From Antitrichia curtipendula (Eukaryota; Streptophyta; Bryopsida; Hypnales; Leucodontaceae), in NCBI GenBank assembly GCA_951230915.1, contig OX579641.1, positions 11,656,001-11,720,000 of the forward strand: a stretch of DNA of 64,000 bases, in the 5' to 3' direction. This document shows positions 34,806-48,300 of the stretch, piece by piece; position 1 is the stretch's first letter, and the number at the start of each line of letters is the position of its first letter. The translations under genes were made by a program, and so were the position numbers. A model generated the notes under the pieces. The model was not told the DNA's origin. It was given only the letters and a program-made list of their open reading frames with translations, and did not search any database.

Positions 34806-35659
34806 CTTCAATATGTCAAATCTGATTCTATACCTATTCCTCTCATATGCTCATTTGATAAACTTTTAAATTACACTTGTTTGTAAATACATGATCTTAA
34901 TCATCAATTTTTTTAAATTTATTGGCTGTAGTTAGATAATTGATATACATGTATTCATTTTTTCATATTTTCTTCTTACTTTCATTCTCTACATAAGGCT
35001 TCACTTCCTTAAAATTTTAAAAGAGTGATAAATTTGTCCAAATGCTTAAAAGTCAAAATACATTTTATACTACTACTTTCTTTTTTCATCTTAGTTAGAA
35101 TTTGAGGGACTCTGGTATACAATAACAATAGTTTGAAATATGAAGTATTTAGAAAATTATGTTTTAGTATAATTTCATTAATATAATCTTCATTATATAA
35201 TTATTATGTGAAGTATATGTCATGATGATTATTATCTAAAAGATTTGAATGATGCTTAAGTATAGAAAACAATTCTTGAATAATTTGTAATTTTGCAATA
35301 GAATAAAAATATATATATTTTGAATTCTTTCACTACGTTTTTAAATTTTTATTAAGACATAATTAAAAAATAATATGATAAAAAATTCAATAACCAATCT
35401 TATAGATTTTGAATTATAGATTCTATCCAACAAATTCAATTTAGTCCATTTTAAAAATAATATTGTGTTAATATTGAATATTAATGATTCTACTACATTG
35501 TCTTACTTCATGACAAGATTTTGCATGCCGCAAAATAATTTCAAACAGTATATATGTGTATATATAGTATGTTGGATAAATGAAGTCCTTTATGTATCAA
35601 AAGATGTACTTTTAATAATTCATAACATTAAAATGTCATGTTTCGAAACAATTCATTAA
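34806..35659. other. 3' flank of the HYDIN gene, no feature
   Basis: AT-rich sequence immediately downstream (minus strand) of the HYDIN stop. The 3' UTR must lie at its right end; no clear polyadenylation signal was assigned. Confidence 0.4.
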
Positions 35660-36397
35660 TCAAACACCTTGCAAGTAAAATAACCAAATCCAAGGTCCAT
35701 AGGTTGGACATGTAATCATAAGTTTCCCATTAGAGGGAAAACCTAAAATATTTTTATAAGTAATTCCAATTTTTGTTGGGTTTTTTGGTGTCATTTTTTC
35801 TCCTTTACTCACTGTGAAAGCAAGATTATCTACCATGTAGAGGTATTCCACTGCATCATTGAAAACATTTCTAAAGTTTATTGTCCCTTTACCACCCAAA
35901 CAAATAATAGGCCCTTGTGGAATAGGGTTATGACAACTTCCATATAATTTCACCATATAGGTACCTCCAATTGCATTCGTTACTAACATCATCCCGTGAG
36001 TATTCTGACCAACTATCCATGGTTCGTAAATGATCGGCACTTCCACTGTTAAGCCATCCAAATCAGCGGGGTTTGCATCTACGGTTGGTTTCTCAAGAAG
36101 AAATCCCATTGCTATAGCTTCTGGTGCCAAAGTGCAAGTATATTGAACCTTAGCAGCAAGATAATGAATAAATTGAAATTTTTGGGTGTGTCGGTTTCCA
36201 AGGTTTACATCAAAATATAATGGAGGTTCGGGTCCAGCTTGTAAAGCTTGAAGTACAAGTTCATAAGCATAATCTCCCAATGCTTCACTACTAAGTGTCA
36301 ATATAGATATTCTATTGCATACTAAAATAAGACGTACTTCAATATCAATTGCACCAATTTCGTATGGTTGAATTTCTAAATTACTAGGAACTCGCAC
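35660..36397 (-). CDS. HYDIN: HYDIN exon v29, C-terminus
   Basis: Acceptor TATAG|GTGCGA. Encodes the terminal domains, ending WIWLFYLQGV and a TGA at 35660-35662. The short aromatic tail closing the last ASH domain is what is expected of a complete HYDIN C-terminus. Confidence 0.95.
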   Translation of the reverse strand: MRVPSNLEIQPYEIGAIDIEVRLILVCNRISILTLSSEALGDYAYELVLQALQAGPEPPLYFDVNLGNRHTQKFQFIHYLAAKVQYTCTLAPEAIAMGFLLEKPTVDANPADLDGLTVEVPIIYEPWIVGQNTHGMMLVTNAIGGTYMVKLYGSCHNPIPQGPIICLGGKGTINFRNVFNDAVEYLYMVDNLAFTVSKGEKMTPKNPTKIGITYKNILGFPSNGKLMITCPTYGPWIWLFYLQGV

Positions 36398-39300
36398 CTA
36401 TATAAAATAAATAATTTAGTTTTAGTTTTTTATGTAATATCAAATAAAATTTTAAAAATTAGCATTTTTTTCTATTTATAATTTTCACAATTAAGAGATG
36501 ATTTTAAGTAAAAGAAAACTCTATTGTCATATAGTTTTGATTTCAAAAGTTCTTTTTTACTCGTTGATAATATTATGATGCCTTTAAAATTTTCAATTTT
36601 TCAAATATTGACGTTGAAATAAGCAAAGTAATACCTCAGGGTCATCACACTTTATAATAAAATTCAACATTATTTCTAGAGGATTTGTAAAATGAAGCGT
36701 ATGTATACGAAGTTCTCTAGTGATGGTACAAAATGGAATTGTTGCACAAATATCAGCATCTCTCACATTAAAAGTAAGATCAAACCATGCAAATTCTCGA
36801 GTTTTATCATTTAAAAGTTTGACTTTGGTTGGATAGATTCCTGGCTTGTGAGCTATAAACCATAATGTTACATTTCTTGGAGCTAGTCCAGGAATATCCA
36901 CAATAGGAGGACCTTCTAATGTGGTTGTTGGAGCATAGCCAGATTCTATTGGAACACTAACAATTAATCTCATTTGTTGTGCTAATTTCATCCAATTCAA
37001 GATTGTTATAACTAAATTCATTTTTGTTCGGGATTTGACATCATATGTAAAAACACCTTCCGGTAATGGATCAAGTGCAATTCCAATTAATCCATAGAAA
37101 AGAGTACTTCCATCTGGAATTGAAAACAAAATTGACCCTTCATGTTGGGATTCTTTTGGTGGCCCCGTCATTGTCATTGGTCTATATGTGACTTCATATT
37201 CAATTGTCTCACCTGGTGGCACTACTATCATTCCAATTCCACTAAAGTATTTGTGAATTATTTTAGGATATAAATTCCAAATTTTATTAGTTGTATTTAC
37301 AATGGGAATTGTTTTGCTAATTAAACTTCGAACTGGACATTCAAAATTGTAGTTTTTAGGAAGATCTTTTTCAATACATGCTCCCGTTATAGTAAGAAAT
37401 AATGTTTGACCACCAACTACAGTACATCCAATCCTTTCTAGACGTATATCATATAAAATAGAAGATGGATGGAATGTAACATCAATATTTGCAATTTGAT
37501 GGGGGCCTAAAAATCCATCTGGTGGATAAAATGTTAACTCTGAGACCCATGTCTTTGTATCCCATGTGAATAAGGAGCCAAGTTCACCAACATTTTCAAC
37601 CTACAAAACTTCAACTTATTCATTAGTTTTCTAATGTTTATTAGTCAAAGGTTGTATATAATTTTTCTTGGAATTCAACTGAATTTGTTTTAGCATGGTA
37701 TTTAATTTAAAGAATACAATGCATAAAAAAAATATGTCTTTTAAATTTCAAAAATTATATAAAATATAAAATTGCATGTTATGCCAATATAAAGCACCTG
37801 CATGCGCATTGTCTTTTTGGAACCAAGAACAATAGTGCCAAAGTGGAGAACATATGTATTTAAGATAATATCAATTCCTATACCCATTCCTGATAATGAA
37901 AATAGTACAATTTCAACACCAGACATATCCATTGGCACAATTTCTGAAAATTGTGGAATCCGTTGTTTTGGAGCAAATACTACTTCACATATTCCAGTCT
38001 ACAATCATCAAATAGTACAAAATTAAAATTATATAATTTTTTAAACATATATTTTTTTCTATATGAAACAATTAAATGTTTCAAAAAACTATAAATCATG
38101 TTTTAATTGTCATTTTGGTAGAATAACTTATATAATCTATGTTTCAATATGAAATTACAACTTACATCAATAAATTCTATGAAATTTTTAATAATAGTTG
38201 ATGCTTAGTAAATAACTTGATAACTTGAATTATTTTCAAATTTTAATTATTATGCATTTAAAAAAGAATATAGAAATAAAATATTATATAATGATATTAT
38301 TGTATTGTAAAATGTAAAATGTTATGTAGGTCTTACATGATGGGGTTTCAAGCAAAGACCATTATAAGGTAACAATTCAATATCAATTGCATTAAAAATT
38401 TGACGGCTTGGTTCAAATGAAATTGGTAATAAAGCCTCACTTTTGTTGATTATTTCAACCTAAAATGTAAAAATCCTTATTACTATTCATGATTTGTTTT
38501 AATAAATGCAAAAAATGAATTCTTAAAAATGACAAATGATTTAAAATATAAAAACATTTAAATATAATTTAAAAAAAGTATGAAAAAATACTAGTCTCTA
38601 TCATATTAATTTATATATTAATATTTTAGAAATACTTACCTTTTTAATTTTTGTTTCACCAATGTGAACATCTCCAAATGATATGAGTTTTTGGGATGAA
38701 TCTACAAGTTCAACAATCATTGGCGTTCCTTCACCATGAACCCACACATTCATTGTATCTAGTCCATTTACCAAAAAGCTTATTTTTTCATTGTATCTAA
38801 TATATTCTCGAGGCATGAATTTGATAATTAGAGAATCTTGTTTACCACCTTCCATCATCCATGTTGTGAGAGGTACCTTTAATTGTGGTGTAGTATTATA
38901 TAAACATTCAACATTATTCTTCTCAGCCCCTGTATTTGTTGCTAATAACATGCATGAAGGTGCTTCTCTTGTTGGCACAAAGAGAAAAGTTGGTCCAAAA
39001 TCAAAGTGATACCAACTAAAACTAATAGTAGCTCGATAACAAAGACCATTGAATAATAATTTATAACAATTACTTTTAAAAACCTTTAGCATAACCAGTG
39101 TTTGTTTAATAAAATATTATTATTTGTAAATAGAAGCTTATTTATATATTAATTTAAATATTATAATTTGATTTTATATTTAATATAATAAAAAATTGAA
39201 TCATTTATCATAATGATTATAATAGAAAAAAAAATTCTTTTGATTCTATCATTTTGAATTATTCTAAAATTTTAAATATCAATAAAAATATATAACTAGA

Positions 39301-42300
39301 AATCTACAAAAGTCATAGTCGATTATTGATAGAATCATATAATAGATTGTAGTTACTTTGCATGTTACGGGAAAATTGACAATGGGTCCAATTGTAGCTG
39401 GAGTATAAGTCATTTCGCACACTAATTTTTCATTAGCACCAATGACTCCAGCTAAAGGAACAATTACAACCTCGTTTGTTTTTCCAACAAGCCATAGAAA
39501 TTCAAAAGAAAACATGCCTATGTTTGTAAGTATGAATTTTTTGAAAACCCTATCGTTTATAAGAACTTTTCCAAAACTAATCATATTTGATTCAACAACA
39601 GATAACTGCAATGGTTCATAGTCTTCAATAATTTCTAAGAAAATTTTATTGTGTACTAAGTAACCTTCTCCTTTAACATTCAAATTTATTTGGAGAGAAC
39701 TTTTGATGTAACATATTATATTAAAACTTTGTTTTCCTTCACATGTAGGAGCATATGTTATTACTATCTCTTTGCTTTCATTAGATTGAACAACACCTTG
39801 AAATGGCTCAAAAATCAAATCAGGTATTATATTTATTTCATCATGAAGCCATCCTTGCAATTCTTTCATATAAGCTCCACTATCACGTTTTCGTTGATAG
39901 TGTTGTTTATCAAATTTAAAGGGGAAAGGCAATTCTTCATTATTATTTAGTTTAACTATTAGTTGTCTTTGTTCACCAACTAGCACTCGTCCAAAATTTA
40001 TTGTTTGAGTATCAAGGGTCAAATCAGGTTTTCCTACATTACCAACTAAAAGAAATGGAACTTCTAAGCCAACTTCAGGAATTGTAAAGGTCCAAAATGA
40101 TTCTATCAAATCATGCTTGTTTGGTATATATTCAAATCCCATTTCATGCATTTTCCCTTCTTCAATTACGCCAGTTTTAGACAAACATCTGAATATTTAA
40201 TTCAGCATTTATAAACATATCTCCAAAACATATGTAGATAAACATGATTTTATTTGTAAATACATATTTGCAATGCTAAATGAGTTTTATTTTTAAATGT
40301 ATAATATGTATAGCAACAACAATTGAAGCAATGTTCAAATCACATTATAGTTTCTTAAAAATATATGTTTTCTATGCATAAACATAAACAAAATCTATAA
40401 AAAAATTCAAAATGAGAAAGACACTAAATTTTTTATATCTATCAATCATACTATTTAATCCAAAATTACACATAGCTTAGATAACTTATATAAAATTTAA
40501 AAGCTCCCAATGCATTTTAACATTAACTATATAATCCAACTAAAAAATAGATCACAAATTATTTATATTCATTTAAATATAATATTTTATATATAATTTG
40601 AATGTGTATTGTTAAATAATATGCTTTGAATTTTGTGCCTAAGTTTAGCAATTATTTTGTATTTTAAAATGTTTTTTTATTTAATAATTAAATATACAAA
40701 TAAATTATAATTTTTTTCAAATGATTCATAAAGAGTATTATAATTGTAAATGTCATCGCTTCTGGCTAGCTAAAGAATTTAGGAATTCAAATTCATACGA
40801 TTTTTTAATTTTTACTTATCACATTCAATATGATTGATATAATATATTAATGAACTATAATTATGATTTATTATTAAAAAATCTTGTAATAATATTTAAT
40901 AAAATATTATAAATGTCATTTAATTTTAAAATATGATTTTAAAAAACCAATTAAATTTTTTATATCATTTGAATTTATAAAATACAAAATTATAAATAAT
41001 TACTATTAAAACTTACATTTTAGCAAAACCAATTAAACTTTTAAATAGAAAAACAATTATTAAATATTTCATATCACATTATTGTTAAGATTTAAATCTT
41101 AAAAGAAAATAGTATAATTAATTTTAATCTTTTTAAAATTTTGAATCTTATAAAATATAATGATAATCATTATAAATATTTATAAATAAAAATATTTTAT
41201 TAATATTTAAATAAATTTAATTAATTTAATTAGTCTTATAATTATTCAAATATTATTATCTTCAAAACATGTAAGATAAAAATTAACCTAAATGGATTTG
41301 ATAAATCACTTAAAACAGCCATGCAATCTAGTTCATCTTCGTGCCATTCTTTTAGAGGATCCAAAACTTGTTTCCATTCAAAAGTATAAGTTGTATAGGT
41401 AGGATTGATAGCAATAAATGTTTTTATATTTTGAACATGAATACCTAAAGAATTAAACTCAATTACATTAGTTTCTACATCTAAAGGCCCTGCATGTCCA
41501 TTTGGTCTGGGCAAATCTGCATCACGCCGCAATCCACTAATATAATCACTTTTAGGAAGTTTAAAATGACACCAAGGTCGTTGAACATTTCCTGAAAGAG
41601 GTATGGAAATGTTTGTAAAACCCGGTTCAAGATAATCTATATCACAAACTAAAAATCTTGTACAATCTTCAATTTCCATTGGTCCAAATTTTATAGTAAT
41701 GATCTCAATAGTTCCACCTTTTACTTCGGGTGGAGAATCAACATAATAAATCTCACTTTCATCGGGATGACCATCATCTTTAATTATTTTCCATCTCAAA
41801 GGAAGACTAGCATTGCTCAAGTTTTTCACCGTAAAAGAATGAGTGCGTGTTTGAAACATCATTGTTGTTTTGAAATTAATCCCATTACAATCACATTCAT
41901 ATCTTGCAAAATCAACAAGTGCATGTAATTTAAGATATAAAGCTTTATTTGAATCTTTTATAACTTCATGAATAGGTTCAGTTGGACCATTATTTAAATC
42001 AAGAAGAGGAGGGAAAGTTTTTTCTCTTTTTTTACCACCTTTTGCTTTGGAATCTAGTTTTTTACCACTTTTAGAATCTATTCTTCCGCTTTTAGAATCC
42101 TTTCCTTTTTCCCCTTCACCACTTGTACTAGGAGGAGGCACTAAAGCTATCATTTCCAAATCAGGAATTGGTGAATCCCAATCTTCAAGTTTATCTTGTT
42201 CATTGGGAAAAGCAATATTGCGAAGAGAAATATTGAAATTTATATCAACTTGCATTGCTTGTTTGGGAAAAAATGTGACCAAAATTGTTTTAGATGCACA

Positions 42301-45300
42301 TGCATGAAGGTGACCTGTTGGTGGAAAAAAAGTAAAGTTTTCAATTATTGGCCAGGCAAAACGCCAATGTTTATCTTGTAAGTTATTTTTCAATATTATT
42401 GATATTGTTCGAGGGAATCCAAATCCACTATCATCAAACCAAATAGTATCTTCTCGATTAGTAGACAATTCTATACATTCTACTTCTTGCCAATAACCTT
42501 CGCCTGTTACAAGAATACTTAAATTTGCATATGGGTTATGTTGAATGTCAAATTTGATTTCTCTTTCATATTTTTCTTCTCCACTTGGTAGAAATGTAAC
42601 ATTGAAGGTCTCTTTTCCTTTTGGTTTTATTGACATAATTTGTTTAGGCAATAAAGGAGTTTCAATTATTCCTCGTTGATGACTTAATATGCTCCAAATA
42701 GCTCCTCCATTTTTCACATCAATCGTTGTTGTAGCAGAAACAATACCTTTATTTTGGACCTTGAATAAAATAATACAAAAATTCTAAATTATTCATATAT
42801 TTAAGGTAGTATTTGATGAGTTTTTTAATTAATTGATCTTTTTAGTGTTACAAAATATTTATTAAAATTTTATTAAAATTTTAAAAATGGTTTTTTATGC
42901 TTCAAACTAATATCTAGTATTTGATTTTTTTTTTAATTTATTTTATGAATTATAAATACCTGAAATGATTTTGTCATTGTTTTTCCTACACGTATTTTTG
43001 GAAATTTTAGCCATACAACTCCTAGAGGGGATAATGTAGTTGGTTCAATAATTTGTAATTGGGGCAAGGTTCCTTCTCCTCGTAGTTGACATTTAAAGTT
43101 TTTTGTTTTCATATTGTCATCTCCATCTCTTACAACAGCTTCAAATATTGCGTAATAACATTGTATTGAAAGTGGTTGGAATGTGCAACAAACATACCTT
43201 TGTAAATATATGTATAATAAAATTATTAAATTATAAATTTTTGGATAATTTATAATGTTGATTCCTTTTTAATTATAAAATAAATATAATTTTTTGTTGA
43301 TATTTGAATGATAAAAATTCTCTAATTTATATTGAATTATTTATATTTTAAAATAATTATTTTTAATAAATGAATAAATTACCGAAATTCATGAGGGGGC
43401 ACTTCAAGCTCACTTGGTTGTACAAACATAGCAAAAGATTCTTCGTACGGTGATTGAGTTTCAGTCTCAGGCATAGTTGGTGTAATTGTGAAATCTACAA
43501 AACATGGTACTTTGAAAGGATTTTGTATTCGAAAATTTGCTTCAACCTTTCTACCTATTGGTGTATTAAGTACTTTTGGCTTAGGAGCATCACCAGTAAA
43601 TCTAACTGATGGTTTGGGAGCAATTTTTGGAGTTCCACCATCAAAAGATCTATCACAATCAATAATAAAGGCTCCAAAAGAAAACATATGATCTTCTCGT
43701 GAATATACACCATAAGGAGGGGTAAATCCTATATTTTCAAGTTTATCAACAATCCTATGCTCTTCAAAAATAACATCTGGAATTGTTGTAATGCCGGGAA
43801 GTTTTGATTCTCCGGATAATTCATATACAATATCTGTAGGATACTTAATGAAATCTTTATTGCTAATATTAATCATGAGCTGCTCAGTTAATAATGTTGG
43901 TTTTTGTGGACTTTTGAAAAATATCTTTATTTCAATTTTATCTCCAGGAAGGATATTTCCACTAGCTGGGCTTACATTAAAACCTTGCAATTCTAATGAC
44001 GAGCCTCCACTTCCGCCACCTCCACTACTTCCTTTAGCACTTGATTTACTTTTATCACTTTTATTACTCTTTCGAGTTCCCATAGATTTTGTTGTTGCAA
44101 CTGTTTTTGAAGTTTTTTTGGTCGCACCACTAACCATTGATGCAACATCTGATTTTCCTTTCGGTGCATCTAAATAACCGACTGCAGTTGGACTTGAAAA
44201 TACAAAGTCAAAGGAAAAAAAACCTTTATTTATAATTTTGACAATGCGTTCATCTGATGTATGACCAGCAATTACATAGCCAAAGTGAAGTCCATGAGGA
44301 GGTACTATCAAAAATCTTGAATGCACCGCAGTAAGGTCTAAGAAAACAATGAGAGTCTTTTCAACTTTATTAGTTTCACATTCTATCAAGTTTAGTTGTA
44401 AATCTCTAGAACGTTTTAAAACTAATTTGCTTACAAGTTTTTTATCTTTATTGAATTCAACATCAACCTAAAAATGTATATTAATAATTTTAATTAATCA
44501 ATATATAATATAAATTCAAGTCATCAATTTTATTTTATTTAGATCAAAATCAAAATGTCATATACTCATATTTAGCATAATTTACTAAAATTTTGATAAA
44601 TATAATTAAGAACCAATTATAATGGCTTCATCTTCATCAAATACAAATTTTTATTTTTAAATCAGACTAAAATTTAATAAAGATGATGATTTTAAATTGA
44701 ATTCAAAGAATTTCTATATAAAATATTTAAAATTAATTCTAGTGTTTATAAAAACTTTCTAATTGTATTTTTAGATAATTTTCATTTTCATTGTTTTTCA
44801 ACTTACTTCTATGGCTTTCAAAAAATTGATATATTTAAAAAAAATTGATATTTACGAAAAAATTGGAAATTGTTCAAAAGAATTTGGACATACAATAATG
44901 TGGAATAAGACATACATGTAAAATATCAGAATTCAAAATCCTTTAGCTAAAAATAATAATAATCAAATCCTTGAAAAAAGCCAAAAGCACAAACTAAGGA
45001 AATCATAAAAGCTACACTATATAATTCTTTATGTCCTAATAAAAAAAATATAAATTTTATATTAGTTTAAAATTTGGATATAACCTAGGAGTGATCCTTG
45101 TTCATCAATAAATGATTATAAAATAGGAACTTGAAAATATACCAAATCTTACAACCTTTGGAGTGAAATTTTGAAGAATCAAAATTTTGACCCTAAGACA
45201 ACAAACTATTTACATTGCCATGATATTTTCAATACTTTTACATGAAATTACTTATTTTGAATGCATTTTCTAACCAATGATGAAATTCTTAGAATTTATG

Positions 45301-48300
45301 ATATTAGCTTGATGGAAGTTTTTATCCAAATATATTTTGTTTTTACAACAATGAACAATGGTCACTCTTACAATAAATTATAGGTTTGAATTTGGTTTTA
45401 ATAATTTGAATTCCACTCTAATGCATCAAATCTATTTTGATGCGTTGTATACAATTTGTTCTACTATATTTATATCCATATTTTGTTGAAAATTTATTAT
45501 TCCTAAAATAGACATAATAGTTTTTGAAATGAATAAACTTTTTTTGAGAGACAACGTAAAAAAATATTGCTTCATATTTTTTATACTTTTCATATTAAAT
45601 AAATTTTATTAAATTTTATTTTTTATTTTTTATCCTACATTTTTTATGTAGATTTTTAAATGATTTTTTTGAACAATTTATTAAAGATGTTTCAATTAAC
45701 CTTTGTTTGTCCTTTTGGGGGAATTTCTCCTTCTATAGGAATGCAATTAAAAAGGTCTTTAATTAACAATGTCAATGGTACAAATTTAAATCCCACTTTG
45801 TATTTTCCTTTATTTTCTAATGTGATTTGTTTTATTCGACTTTCAGAAACTAAAACGGTGCCAAAGGCAAGTCCATTGTTGCTATAAGAATCATTCGGAC
45901 TATCTGGATAATTGATAGCTACATCCAAAATATAAGCTTCAGCAGTGGTTGGTAAAACAACTTCTTGCTCCATTTTGTGACTTGGATCTTTACTATTAGA
46001 AACCTTTCAATATAAAAAATACACTTTGTGTTTCAAATCAAAACATTAAATTCTATTTCACTTAATAAAATTTGATAGATTTTTTTTAAATAATCATATA
46101 GATTTTAAATATATATTATCTTAATATGAATTAATAATATTTAAATATCAAAAATCAAAATAATTTTTTGTCTTAAGAAATCACTAACTAGCAGACACAC
46201 CAAAAATTTAACACTCAATTTTTAAAATCTCTTTAAGTTATTAAATTTATCTATATCCTTATAATATAAATTTATTTTTATTTTAATAATCACATAGTTT
46301 ATGTCTTTTACAATTTTAGTATGTTAAAATTAAAAATTGTTACATTGAATTTTTTGAAATATTTTAATTTTTAAAATAATTTTATTCATACTAATTTAAA
46401 TATATTATTTATTTTATTTATTTTTAATTTTGAACTTTATTCCATTGAGTTTACATTTACAATTGAAATATCCATACATAATTTGTTAATAATATTCAAA
46501 ATTATATTTAGTACACCATTCAAAACATTTAATACGTATCAAAAAAGTTAAAAATGTACATGAAAGATGATTTTTAAGTCAAAAACTTGTTCTTGAATTG
46601 CACTAAAATAGACACTAATCTTGTAAGAAGATTTAGCTTTGATGATTCTTTTTTTAGGAAGAATCCCAAACTCTTTTGGTAATGTTTCCAAAGCAAATAT
46701 TGTCCAATGAATTTCAAGCTCTGATAAGTTTCTACAGGCAAAATATAATCAAATAAAATATTATATCAATTGCATCATAAATGAAATGTATACAAATTAG
46801 TTCAATTATAATAATTAGTAAAATATTATTCAAATTATTTTTAAAATATTAGTTATTTAAATTATATAATTAAAAATAAATGAATAAAATCTTTTTAAAG
46901 CATAACATTAAATAAAATCACATGTCATGAATAACAAATTTCTTTAGGATATAAGATGTAAAGTTTACTTGATGGTAATTGATTTAAAAATTTTGCAACC
47001 TAAAAGTACGCGGCCAAATGCAAGTAATGGTGGATCCAATTCAATCTTTGGCGTATCCACAAAACAAATCACTTTGTGTTCTATTAATGTAGGATTGTGC
47101 AAAATTGTACCAATTAATTTAAAATTTTGTTTTCCTTGTACGCCCTATACAACATTTAAAGTATGATATATTTAAAAATAATAAAATACCTAAGGAATTT
47201 GAATATTTTCAAATAAAAAGCAATATGGATGAATATTATAAATAAAATTAGCTATTCTATGATATTTAAATCATTATCCATTTTCAATATATTTATAATT
47301 CAATCTTTTTTAATAATTTGAAAACTAAAAACTGAAAATCATTTGAAATCAATATTTATAAATATTATTATATATACAATGTAATATTAAAAAATTCTAA
47401 AAAAATATACAATTAAATAAATTATTCTATTTAATTATTTTTGTATAAATTTATTACAATTCTAAATTGAAAATAAACTCTATTGTAAAAAATGAAAAAG
47501 ATTAGAACTATAAAATAAACTTTAGTTTGAATTGAATATTTTACATTATGCCTATATAGAAGTTCAATTATTGTTCATTTTCATATGGTTTTGAATGTAT
47601 TATAATTGATTTTCATATTTAGACATAAATATTTTCTTAAAAATCATTCAAAATTTTACAAAATTTACAAAATTTAAATTATTTGACAATTAAGAGCAAC
47701 ATTTTTGTGTAACATAATGCTAATTATCTAATTTTGTTTAGAAAGATATTTTAAAGTATAAATATTTATTCTTATTTTTATAATATAAAAATAATAAAAA
47801 GATTTACCATGGTTGGATATGAATAAATACATAGGTCTGCACATTCATCAAGTTTAATATCCAATATAGTAGGATGTAGGACAAATGGAACTACTCCACT
47901 ACCACTACGAACATTTTTTATTGATGGAATTGCTTTAGCTCCTTTTTTAGAAGCGCTAGTGGTAGTAGTACTTTGCTCTAATGGAATTGGTGAAGGACTC
48001 ATAGCATCATCTTTGATAAGTTGAAATTCAACATGAAGATCAAATTGACCTATATTTTCAACATCTATTCTATAACAATGTTCAGTATCAGGTACATTTG
48101 GAAATTCATTTGGCAAAGTTGAAGTATTAATGGAACCAAAATCTATAGTTTGATTTGGAATTTTGACTAACACACAAGGGTGTCTTGGAGTTATTCCATA
48201 GCAAGGAGATATTTGAAGTTTTTTGCTTGGAAATATAACTTGTCTAAATTGAAGTCGAGGTATGTCACATATCCCTTGAACTTCTAAAGTTGAATATCCT

